In this document: one piece after another, positions 34,319 through 44,800 of the stretch
Layout: every line of letters begins with the position of its first letter
How positions within the stretch are numbered: position 1 is the stretch's first letter
DNA from: Nocardia iowensis
GTDB lineage: Bacteria > Actinomycetota > Actinomycetes > Mycobacteriales > Mycobacteriaceae
DNA length: 64,000 nt
Direction of reading: 5' to 3'
Assembly (NCBI RefSeq): GCF_019222765.1
Contig: NZ_CP078145.1
Coordinates: 1,984,001-2,048,000, forward strand
The notes under the pieces: model-generated
What the model was told of the DNA's origin: nothing
The model's database searches: none
The model's input: only the letters and a program-made list of their open reading frames with translations
Made by a program: the position numbers and the translations under genes

Positions 34319-34599
34319 ATCCCAACCTCCTCAAGTTCTACGACTCTCGGCCGGACCCGGCCGGTTGTGGCCGGTATCGAAGCGAGTTACCTATTCGATA
34401 GCAAACGAACATTGCCGAGACCATGCTGCTCACAGTGACAGGACTGCGCAAGGTCATCCACGCCAAACTGCAAGCAACTTCATCAACCGATGACGAGGTG
34501 AGATGAAATCGGACGAGGCGTGGTCACTTCGACCGCATGGATCGCGAGCTCTCCCCGCCGTCCGGACAGGGGTCGCCGCGGAAGGGGGCGGCGACGGCG
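34319..34599. other. Intergenic, no feature recognised
   Basis: 281 bases upstream of the SDR gene. No conserved protein or RNA was recognised; a loose dyad (TTCATC...GATGAA) is near 34480-34500. Confidence 0.5.
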
Positions 34600-34950
34600 C
34601 AGGCAATGTCGAGGGTGAGGCGTTGCCAGGGATCGCGGGATCGCGGCCGGTGAGTTCAACGGCGCGGCGCAGTCGGTAGCGCAGCGTTTGGGGGTGCAGG
34701 TGTTCGGCGGCGGTGTTGGCCGAGGCGGCGGCCAGGTAGGCGGCCAGTCCTTGGAGTAGATGGCGCTGGGCGGGGGTGGCGAGGGGTCCAGGACCGTGCG
34801 GGTGACGGTGTCGGGATCGGTGACGGTGAGCGCGGCGATGCGGTAGGCGCGCAGGATGGCGGCGTTCGAGCGGCCGCTCTCGGCGTGGGCGGCGCCGATC
34901 GCGCGGAGCCGCTCGCGGTCCCGGTCTGTCAGCGGGCTGTCCTCGTTCCA
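34600..34950 (-). pseudogene. Remnant of a PucR/CdaR-type regulator, frameshifted
   Basis: On the reverse strand, about 34935-34768 reads LTDRDRERLRAIGAAHAES and ILRAYRIAALTVTDPDTVTRTVLDP. The frame then shifts, and 34767-34619 reads LLQGLAAYLAAASANTAAEHL followed by HPQTLRYRLRRAVELTG, the PucR C-terminal helix-turn-helix. The two parts are in different frames and the N-terminal sensing domains are absent, so the gene is dead. Confidence 0.7.
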
Positions 34951-35287
34951 GATGTCGAGAACGCGAACGGTAACCCACGCGGTCTCCTCACCGTGAGCGG
35001 CATCGGCCCCGCAACATCAACGACCGCCGTGCCGAACTCCGCGCACAGCAAGCCCCAGCTACCAGCTCGGCTCGCCGATGTCGAAGCTGAAATGTTGCAC
35101 GCGTCGAGTCCTGGGTTGATTAATTCTCTGCCGATTGGGTACTTGGGCGTGGAGAAGTCGCCGCACGCCTTGGCGCGTCAACTGGTCGATGCCCTACGGC
35201 TGGAGGTTCGCTACAACAAGACCCACAACCGAAACGCCGCCACCCCCGAGAGGAGTGACGGCGCGATGGTCGGCACCATCTGTGAGG
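34951..35287. other. Intergenic before tRNA-Arg, no feature recognised
   Basis: 337 bases between the regulator remnant and the 3' end of tRNA-Arg. No integrase, attachment repeat or convincing gene was seen. Confidence 0.5.
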
Positions 35288-35361
35288 CGCCCCCGGCAGG
35301 AATCGAACCTGCGACCTAGGGATTAGAAGGCCCTTGCTCTATCCAACTGAGCTACGGAGGC
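35288..35361 (-). tRNA. tRNA-Arg (anticodon TCT)
   Basis: Cloverleaf on the reverse strand: acceptor GCCTCCG/CGGGGGC, D-stem GCTC/GAGC, anticodon loop CTTCTAA (U33 present; anticodon at 35325-35327), T-arm GCAGG-TTCGATT-CCTGC, discriminator G. The anticodon stem AGGGC/TCCCT has four pairs plus a C-U mismatch at 31-39. CCA is not encoded (CCT follows). Confidence 0.95.
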
Positions 35362-35430
35362 AGTGGGTTCCACCATGGCCGACATTGGTCGTGCTGTCCA
35401 GCGCGCCAATTATAGCGACCGACCAGATGG

Positions 35431-35817
35431 CTAGGGGTCGAGCGTGACGGCGAGTATCAGCATTGCGGCCATGATCACCTCGAGCACCAGGTAGAACCAG
35501 ACGGGAAAGAAGGCGGAGGGGCTTTCGTCGAAGGCCGACCAGATCCGGCCGACCGCCATGCCGCCGAGTGCGGCCGCGACCGCGATGCAGGCCCCGAATC
35601 TCAGGTCGCCGACATCGGCGGCGGCCAACCCGAGGACCACCGCGACGGCGATGCCGAAGCCGCCGTAGACGGCCCGCACCTCGGCTCTGGCGTCCGCCCG
35701 GTCGGCGAGCAGCCCCAGCGGGTCGACGAGTTGGCTGGGCCGCAGCAGCCCGTAAACACCCATGGCGGCGAAGAACAACGCCACCAAGGCAATCAACACG
35801 ATCGACACGATCGACAT
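35431..35817 (-). CDS. Small four-helix membrane protein (DUF4345-like)
   Basis: 128 residues with about four membrane helices: MSIVSIVLIALVALFFAAMG, YGGFGIAVAVVLGLAA, FGACIAVAAALGGMAVG and FYLVLEVIMAAMLILAV. The layout matches DUF4345 proteins, whose role is unknown. ATG 35817 follows GGAGG by 4 bases. Divergent from the CopD-CtaG gene by 82 bases. Confidence 0.75.
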   Translation of the reverse strand: MSIVSIVLIALVALFFAAMGVYGLLRPSQLVDPLGLLADRADARAEVRAVYGGFGIAVAVVLGLAAADVGDLRFGACIAVAAALGGMAVGRIWSAFDESPSAFFPVWFYLVLEVIMAAMLILAVTLDP

Positions 35818-35899
35818 TGCACCTCCGTGATCCGCCGCCCACCCTATCGGCCCAAACCCGACGCGGCCACGCGACAACAATCGAACTACGCTCAGTCGT

Positions 35900-37933
35900 A
35901 TGTCGTCAGCGCAGGACCCGTCTGCTTCACCTGATCTGGCGGTCACTCGGTCGGCGGCGACATACGCGGTGGTGATCGCCCTGGCCGGGGCGATCGCGGC
36001 GGTGGTTGCCGCGCTGGTGGTCGCGTTGTCCGCGGCGCAGGCGTTGAGTTTGCTCGGTATTCCGGATCCCGGTTCGCTGACCACGTACGGCTTGCCCGCG
36101 GTGCGTGCGCTCGCCGATCTGTCGGCGGCGCTGACGGTCGGTTCGCTGTTGTTCGCCGCCTTCCTGGTGCCGCCGCAATCCAACGGCCTGCTGGACGTCG
36201 GCGGGTATCGCGCCGTTCGCCGCGCCTCCAACTTCGCCCTCATCTGGGCGTGTTGCGCGGCGCTGCTCATCCCACTGACCGTGTCCGATACCACGGGCCA
36301 GCCGGTCAGTGACACCTTGCGCCCGGATGCCCTGTGGCGCGCCATCGATCAGATCGAGCTGGCCGGTGCCTGGCGCACCACGGTGGTCTTCGCGTTGATC
36401 GTCGCGGTCGGTGCCCGGCTGGCCTTGCGCTGGGGCTGGACCCCGGTGCTGTTCGGCGCGTCCGTCGTGACGATGATGCCGCTCGCGCTGACCGGCCACT
36501 CGTCCTCGGGTGGCGCGCACGACGTCGCCACCAACAGCTTGATCCTGCACCTGGTTTCGGCCGCGGTCTGGGTCGGCGGCCTGTTCGCGCTGCTGGCGCA
36601 CGCGCGCCGTGGCGGCGCGCACACCGACCTCGCCGCGCGGCGTTTCTCGGTGACCGCCACCATCGCCTTCGTCACCATCGGCGCCAGTGGGGTGATCAAC
36701 TCGTGGGTCCGGGTGCCGTGGGACGAGCTGTTCACCTCCACCTACGGCAAGCTGGTGCTGGCCAAGGCGGGCGCGCTGGTGATCCTCGGCTTCATCGGCT
36801 ACACCCAGCGCCGCGCCGCGCTGCCCGCACTCGCCGCGAACCCGAAGGACCGTGCCGTGCTGATCCGATTCGCCGGGGTCGAGGTGCTGGTCTTCGCGGC
36901 AACCATAGGTCTCGCGGTCGGTCTCGGCCGCACCCCGCCGCCGCCACCGACCTCCATACCGACACCGGCCGAGGTCGAACTCGGCTACAACCTGGCCGGG
37001 CCGCCGACCGTCGCCCGGCTGCTGTTCGACTGGCGCTTCGACCTGATCTTCGGAACGCTGTCGATCGTGCTCGCGGTGCTGTATCTGCTTGGCGTGCGCA
37101 GGCTTCGGGCGCGCGGTGACGCGTGGCCGGTCGGGCGGACCATCGCCTGGCTGTCCGGCTGTCTGGTGCTGCTGATCGCCACCTCGTCCGGAGTCGGCCG
37201 GTATTCGCCCGCGATGTTCAGCGTGCATATGGGAGCGCACATGGCGCTGTCCATGCTGGCGCCGATCCTGTTCGCGCTGGGCGGTGCGGTGACGCTGGCG
37301 TTGCGGGCGCTGCCGCCTGCCGGGCGCACCGGCGCGCCGGGACCGCGCGAGTGGATTCTGGCGGCGGTGCACAATCCGGTGTCGCGCTTCCTGACCCATC
37401 CGATCGTGGCGTCGGCCATCTTCGTCGGCGGGTTCTACGCGCTGTACCTCGGCGGGATCTTCGACACGTACGCGGATTCCCATGCGGCGCACCTGATGAT
37501 GAACGCACACTTCCTGCTCAGCGGCTATCTGTTCTACTGGGTCGTCATCGGCATCGACCCCAAGCCGCGTCGGGTGGAACCGTTGACCAAGCTGGGCATG
37601 GTGTTCGGTTCGCTGCCCTTCCACGCCTTCTTCGGTATCGCGCTGATGAGCATGACCACGGTTCTCGGCGGCTGGTTCTACCGTGGCCTCGGCCTCGGCT
37701 GGAACGGCGACCTGCTCGGCGACCAGCGCACCGGCGGTAGCCTGGCCTGGGCGAGCGGTGAGGTGCCGTTGGTGGTGGTGATGCTTGCCCTGCTCATCCA
37801 ATGGTCGCGTAGCGATCGGCGGCTGGCACAGCGCACCGATCGGGCCGCGGACCGCGACCACGATGCCGCTCTCGCCGCGCACAACGCGATGTTCGCGGAA
37901 CTGGCTCAACGTGACCGAGGGGAACGCAAGTGA
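35900..37933 (+). CDS. CopD-CtaG fusion membrane protein
   Basis: 677 residues, all membrane. The N-terminal half (to about residue 330) contains a copper-resistance CopD-like domain: GHSSSGGAHDVATNSLILHLVSAAVWVGGLFAL, with the two His expected for metal binding. The C-terminal half is a CtaG (caa3 oxidase assembly) domain: MFSVHMGAHMALSMLAPILFALGG and MMNAHFLLSGYLFYWVVIGIDPKPR. The same fusion occurs in mycobacteria (Rv0102-like). The likely role is copper delivery for cytochrome oxidase or copper handling at the membrane. Confidence 0.88.
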   Translation: MSSAQDPSASPDLAVTRSAATYAVVIALAGAIAAVVAALVVALSAAQALSLLGIPDPGSLTTYGLPAVRALADLSAALTVGSLLFAAFLVPPQSNGLLDVGGYRAVRRASNFALIWACCAALLIPLTVSDTTGQPVSDTLRPDALWRAIDQIELAGAWRTTVVFALIVAVGARLALRWGWTPVLFGASVVTMMPLALTGHSSSGGAHDVATNSLILHLVSAAVWVGGLFALLAHARRGGAHTDLAARRFSVTATIAFVTIGASGVINSWVRVPWDELFTSTYGKLVLAKAGALVILGFIGYTQRRAALPALAANPKDRAVLIRFAGVEVLVFAATIGLAVGLGRTPPPPPTSIPTPAEVELGYNLAGPPTVARLLFDWRFDLIFGTLSIVLAVLYLLGVRRLRARGDAWPVGRTIAWLSGCLVLLIATSSGVGRYSPAMFSVHMGAHMALSMLAPILFALGGAVTLALRALPPAGRTGAPGPREWILAAVHNPVSRFLTHPIVASAIFVGGFYALYLGGIFDTYADSHAAHLMMNAHFLLSGYLFYWVVIGIDPKPRRVEPLTKLGMVFGSLPFHAFFGIALMSMTTVLGGWFYRGLGLGWNGDLLGDQRTGGSLAWASGEVPLVVVMLALLIQWSRSDRRLAQRTDRAADRDHDAALAAHNAMFAELAQRDRGERK

Positions 37934-38030
37934 GTGAGCGGCCCGGCGGCACAGGGACTTTCCTCGGCATCGGGTCGTCGGTCGCGCAGTTGTAGGTCAT
38001 GGTGGAGTCGAGTGTGGTCAAGGTGTGGTT

Positions 38031-38999
38031 GTGAACGAACGGTCGATGGTTTTCTCCGAGCACAGACCGATCGACCGGATCTATCGATCCGATGTGCGGG
38101 CCGCGCGTAGGCGGCTGGCCGGGCTGATTCGCAAGACGCCGGTCTTCCACACGTCCGTCGCGGGCCCAAGTGGTCCGGTGCCGGTCACGCTGAAACTCGA
38201 ATACCTCCAGTTCGGCGGCACTTTCAAGGTGCGGGGGAGTCTCAACGCCCTGTTGGACGGCGCGGCTGGTACCGACCAGGTGGTCATCGCCTCCGGTGGC
38301 AACGCGGGCATCGCCGCCGCCTTGGCCGCCGCGCAGCTCGGAAAGTCGTGCACCGTGGTGGTTCCGGAATCGGCCCCGCACACCAAGGTCGCCGCGATGT
38401 GGTCGCACGGCGCCGAAGTGCTTTGGCATGGCACAACTTACGCTGAGGCACTCGACTACGCGAACGAACTCGCCGAAGAACGCGACGCTCTGCAACTGCA
38501 CGCCTACGACCTGCCCGCCATCGTCGCGGGCGCGGGCGTGCTCGGTTTGGAAATCGAGGAGCAGGTGCGCGGCAGGCCGCCGGTGCTGGCCGCGGTCGGT
38601 GGCGGCGGGCTGATCGCCGGTATCGCGGCCGCGATCGGGCGACGTCAGCAGGTGATCGGCGTCGAGCCGGAGGGCATTCCGACCCTGCGCGCCGCGCTCA
38701 CCGCGAATCGTCCGGTCGAGGTGGCGGTGTCCAGCATCGCGGCGGAAACCTTGGGCGCCACCCGAATCGGCGATATCGCCATGGACATCGCGCGCCGCTA
38801 CGCGGTGTGTTCGCTGCTGGTGACCGACGACGCGATCGCGACGGCCCGCGACTATCTGTGGCGCGAATTCCGCATCGTCGTCGAGCTGGCCGGTGCCGCC
38901 GCCTTGGCCGCGGTGCAGAGCGGCGTCTACGTGCCCGCCGCCGGGGAGCGCCCGGTCATCGTGCTCTGCGGCGCCAATACCGACCTCTCGGCGTTGTAG
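38031..38999 (+). CDS. PLP-dependent serine/threonine dehydratase-like enzyme
   Basis: About 322 residues, fold type II. The PLP lysine is in FGGTFKVRGSLNAL, the phosphate-binding Gly loop is AVGGGGLIAGIAAA, and SGGNAGIAAALAAAQLGK is the substrate loop. It lacks an ACT regulatory domain, so it resembles catabolic threonine/serine dehydratases. Candidate starts are GTG 38025, GTG 38031 and ATG 38046; AAGG 7 bases before 38031 favours that one. Confidence 0.84.
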   Translation: MNERSMVFSEHRPIDRIYRSDVRAARRRLAGLIRKTPVFHTSVAGPSGPVPVTLKLEYLQFGGTFKVRGSLNALLDGAAGTDQVVIASGGNAGIAAALAAAQLGKSCTVVVPESAPHTKVAAMWSHGAEVLWHGTTYAEALDYANELAEERDALQLHAYDLPAIVAGAGVLGLEIEEQVRGRPPVLAAVGGGGLIAGIAAAIGRRQQVIGVEPEGIPTLRAALTANRPVEVAVSSIAAETLGATRIGDIAMDIARRYAVCSLLVTDDAIATARDYLWREFRIVVELAGAAALAAVQSGVYVPAAGERPVIVLCGANTDLSAL

Positions 39000-39170
39000 C
39001 GCCGCTTCGCCCGCGTAAAGAAGCACCGGATATCCACATTCGAGAAAGTTGTGCACATTCTCGGATCGAGGCGCCCAACCGCGTTCCGGATCGGTGAGGC
39101 TGGAGATGTCCTCCTCGAGCGGAGGAAGTCTCCGGGCAACCGCCACGGCCGAATGCGAAGGGGCGTAATC

Positions 39171-39662
39171 ATGTACGAGGCGAACGCGACCGTGATCGGC
39201 ACCATTGTGAACATCCCGGTCAAGCGGGATCTGCCGAACGGCGAGCAGGTGCTGACCTTCCGGATGGCGAGCAACTCTCGCCGACTGGACCATACGACCG
39301 GGGAGTGGACGGACAACGGGACCTTGTTTCTCACCGTGAGCTGCTGGCGCAGATTGGGGGCAGGCGTGGACGCCTCACTGCGGCGCGGCGACCCGATCAT
39401 CGCCCACGGCCAGCTGCGTTCGCACGAATACCGCAGCAGGGACGGGGTGGAACGGCGCGACCTGGAGATGCGGGCCAGTGCCGTCGGCCCCGACCTCGGT
39501 CGCTGCACCGCCCAGGTGACCCGGTGGTCGGAGGCACGGAATACTTCGGACCGCTTCGGCGCTGAATCTCAGGTGCCGGCCGGCGACGGGCTGGGGGAGA
39601 ATGTCGCAGCCGCTTCTGCGGCGCCGCCCCGAACGACCCACCCCGAGCACGCCGACGCCTGA
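39171..39662 (+). CDS. Single-stranded-DNA-binding protein (second SSB, Rv2478c-like)
   Basis: 163 residues. The OB fold begins MYEANATVIGTIVNIPVKR, with FRMASNSRRLD, TLFLTVSCWRRLGAGV and GQLRSHEYRSRDGVERRDLEMRA in the family order. The C-terminal tail is Ala/Pro-rich and ends EHADA, without the acidic DDxPF tip of the replicative SSB, as expected for the paralogue kept in this neighbourhood. ATG 39171 has AAGGGG ahead; an in-frame ATG at 39153 is less well placed. Confidence 0.87.
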   Translation: MYEANATVIGTIVNIPVKRDLPNGEQVLTFRMASNSRRLDHTTGEWTDNGTLFLTVSCWRRLGAGVDASLRRGDPIIAHGQLRSHEYRSRDGVERRDLEMRASAVGPDLGRCTAQVTRWSEARNTSDRFGAESQVPAGDGLGENVAAASAAPPRTTHPEHADA

Positions 39663-39749
39663 CCCGGCGCGCCGGACTTTTGGCCGAGCGTTGCAAGGGG
39701 TATCCGCCGGTTCAACTCACCGTTTCCGACACCGATAGGCTTCCTCCTT

Positions 39750-41426
<1,677 letters not shown>

Positions 41427-41436
41427 TTCGTCATCA

Positions 41437-41471
41437 GGCCGGGGCCGGTGCGTTGCGTACCGGCCCTGGCC
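41437..41471 (+). terminator. Strong hairpin after ettA
   Basis: GGCCGGGGCCGGT pairs with ACCGGCCCTGGCC (12 of 13 pairs) around a 9-base loop, 10 bases after the stop. A TGTCGTGTCT tail follows; typical of actinobacterial terminators with weak T-runs. Confidence 0.75.
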
Positions 41472-41547
41472 TGTCGTGTCTCGGATCCGGCACAGCGGGG
41501 CCGGACCGGCTCCCACGGCCCGCCCGAATCTCGCTAGGGTGGGACCC

Positions 41548-41667
41548 GTGAATGCGCAGGCGCAGTTCGAGCAATCGGCGGTCCCCACCGCCGACTTGGT
41601 GGCCGAGCTGATTCGAGGTGCTTCGGCCCCGCTGCCGCCGCAGAAAGTTCCTGTCGCGCACACCTGA
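41548..41667 (+). CDS. Possible leaderless 39-residue small protein upstream of gdh
   Basis: GTG 41548 opens a 39-codon frame (VNAQAQFEQSAVPTADLV..., ending KVPVAHT). A TAGGGT -10-like box ends 7 bases before the GTG, the spacing expected of a leaderless transcript. It is the only coding candidate in the 428-base gap between ettA and gdh; the rest of the gap (41668-41854) shows nothing. No homologue is recognised. It could be a small protein or an upstream leader frame. Confidence 0.4.
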   Translation: MNAQAQFEQSAVPTADLVAELIRGASAPLPPQKVPVAHT

Positions 41668-41854
41668 CGTCCGTGAGTCCGAACGATGCTGTGCCGAGAT
41701 CATCCATCTGAGCTTGGCAATCGCGTGGCGAACACGGCGGTTGTGGTGAACACCCCAGGATTGGAAGGGATTTCACCCCCGCGTCTTCGACGCACAGCTA
41801 CTCTCGGACCGGCGTCGCTTTGTTACGGAACCGAATCCGAGGAGTTGGCGAAAA

Positions 41855-44800
41855 ATGACGGTCTCGTCCGAATTGTCCAGTGCGGCGTGGGCCGCGAGTT
41901 TGCCGCAGGTACTGCGTGGCGAACTCGCGACCCTCGAGGAGGCGTATTTCCGCCACGTCGACGCGGGCGATGTGGACTGCGCGATCACCGGCATCACCCA
42001 GATCTTCCGGCGGCACATGGAGTTGGCCATGCACCGTCCGGCGGGCCGGGCGTTGGTCCGGGTGTACCACCCCGACGACGGCTCCGGCCTCGGCGCGGCG
42101 GTGCAGGTGGTCACCGACGACATGCCGCTGCTCGTCGAATCGATCACCTCGTCGCTGAGCAGGCTCGGCGTCAGCGTGAGCGAGGTGATCCACCCGATCT
42201 TCGAGGTCGAGCGCGACGCGGAAGGGCGGCTGATGCATGCCGCCCCGCACGAAGTGGACGGCAACGGCGCGACCGCGTTGCGCGAGTCGTGGATGCACTT
42301 GCAACTGCACCCGGCCACCAGCCGGGCCCTGCTGAGCCGGATCGAGTCCGGCATGCCGAATGTGGTCGCCGACGTGCGTCAGGTCATCGGTGACACCGAG
42401 GCCATCAAGGATGTGCAGAGCAGGCTGGCCGACGATCTGGAGCTGGCCGCGAAGTCGGGCACCGCACCGTTCCCGGAGCTCGACCTGGTCGATACCGCGA
42501 ACCTGTTGCGCTGGTTGGCCAGCGGTAACTTCACGGTGTTGGGCTATGCCCGCTACCGGTTGAGCTCCGAGCAGGGACAGGAGAACTCCAACCCGCTGCC
42601 GGGCAGTTGCCTCGGTGTGCTGCGGCCCGACGTCGGCACCGATTTCCGAGTGCCGATCAACGCCACCGACCGCCCGCTGCTGATGCTCACCCAGGGCCTG
42701 GTTCCCGCCACCGTGCACCGCTCGGTCTACCCGTATTTCATCGGCGTCGCCGACTTCGACGAGGCGGGCACCATCGTCGGTGAGCACTTGTTCATCGGCG
42801 TCTTCACGGTCACCGCCGTACACGAGAACGTGCTGGACATCCCGGTGATCGAGCGCCGAGTCCGCTCGGTCATCGAGGAGAGCGGATTCGACCTGGAGTC
42901 GTTCTCCGGGCAGGCGATGCTCGAGGTCATCCAGTCCTTCCCGCGCACCGAACTGTTCTCCTCCGATGCCGAGACGATGCGCCGGACCGCCCTCGCGGTG
43001 CTGAATATCGGGCTGCGCCGGCAGGTCCGCCTGTTCCTGCGTGGCGACGGCTACGGCCGATTCGTCGCCTGCATGGTCTATCTGCCACGCGACCGCTACA
43101 CCACCCGCGTGCGGTTGGAGATGCAGGAGATCCTGGTCCGCGAACTGGGCGGCGTTTCCATCGACTATTCCGCCAGGGTCGGCGAAAGCGACTTGGCCAG
43201 CGTGTATTTCACGGTGCGCATGCCGGAGGCCGAGTTCGGCGCTCCCCGCTACGCGGCACCGCCCGCGGATACCTCCGAGGCCAATCGGCTGCGCATCCAG
43301 GGCCTGCTCGCCGAGGCGAGCCGTACCTGGGAAGACCACCTGAACGACGAGGTCAGCACCTCGACAATGCTCGACCCCGCGGTGGTGCAGCGTTACGCCG
43401 AGGCGTTCCCGGACGCCTACAAGGAGGACTTCGAGGCCGACCGCGCCCTCGCCGACATCGTCCGCCTCGAACGTCTGCGGGACGGCGGCATCGACCAGTA
43501 CCTGTACCGCAATGCCGATTCCGACCCCGGTTCCTGGCGGTTCTCCCTCTACGTCGCCGGTCCCGGCATCTCGCTGAGCCAGGTGCTTCCGGTCCTGCAG
43601 AGCCTCGGTGTCGAGGTGGTCGACGAGCGGCCGTACCAGCTCGAGCTGGAACCACAGCCCGGCGGCGACCCCAGCACCGGCGGGGAACGCTGGATCTACG
43701 ACTTCGGGCTGCTGGCTCGGGCCGAATTGCTGCGCAGTGCGCTCGACCGGGATCTCGACGCCGAGCTGCTGGAGTCGTCCAAGCGTGCCGCCGTGCTGGA
43801 GGCGGAGGTTCGCGGCCTGCGTGAGCGGTTCACCGACGCCTTCGAGGCGGCCTGGTACGGCCGCGCGGAAGCGGACGGACTGAACGAACTGGTGCTGCGC
43901 GCGCGCCTGCCGTGGCGTGCGGTGTCGATCCTGCGCACCTACGCGAAGTACTTGCAGCAGGCCGGTTTTCCGTACAGTCAGGCCAACATCTCCCGGGTGC
44001 TGCTCACCTACCCGGACGTGGCGCGGCTGTTCGTCGACCTGTTCGCGGCACGCTTCGACCCGGACACCGTTTCGGCCGAGCATGCCGCCGAGCTCGAGGT
44101 CCAGGTGCGCGGCCGAATCGACGAGGTGGTCAGCCTCGACGCGGACCGCATCCTGCGCGCCATCCTCAACCTGATCCGGGCGACGCTGCGCACCAACTAC
44201 TACGTCACCGACGCCGAGGGCATGCCTCGTGACTACGTCTCGGTGAAGGTCGAGCCGCGCGAGATCAACGAATTGCCCAAGCCGAGGCCGCAATTCGAGA
44301 TCTTCGTGTACTCACCGCGGGTCGAGGGTGTGCACCTGAGGTTCGGGCCGGTGGCTCGTGGCGGATTGCGCTGGTCGGACCGACTGGAGGACTTCCGCAC
44401 CGAGGTGCTCGGCCTGGTCAAGGCTCAAGCGGTGAAGAACGCGGTCATCGTCCCGGTCGGTGCCAAGGGTGGTTTCGTGGTGAAGCAGCCCCCCGCGTCC
44501 AGCGGCGATCCCGTCGCGGACCGGCAGGCACTCGGCGCCGAGGGTGTCGCCTGCTACCGCACCTTCATCTCCGGCCTGCTCGATGTCACCGACAACGTCG
44601 ACCGCGCGACCGGCAAGGTGCTGCCCCCCGAACGGGTGGTCCGCCGCGACGGCGACGACACCTACCTGGTGGTGGCCGCGGACAAGGGCACCGCCACGTT
44701 CTCCGACATCGCCAACGACGTGGCTCAGCGCTACGGTTTCTGGCTCGGCGACGCCTTCGCCTCCGGCGGCTCGGCGGGCTATGACCACAAGGCGATGGGC

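Noticed and set aside
34454..34978. Intact 174-residue protein
   Set aside because: Only the PucR-type helix-turn-helix is meaningful; its upstream partner is in another frame, so it is treated as a remnant.
35288..35361. tRNA-Arg as an integration (att) site
   Set aside because: I found no second copy of its 3' end in the window and no integrase gene.
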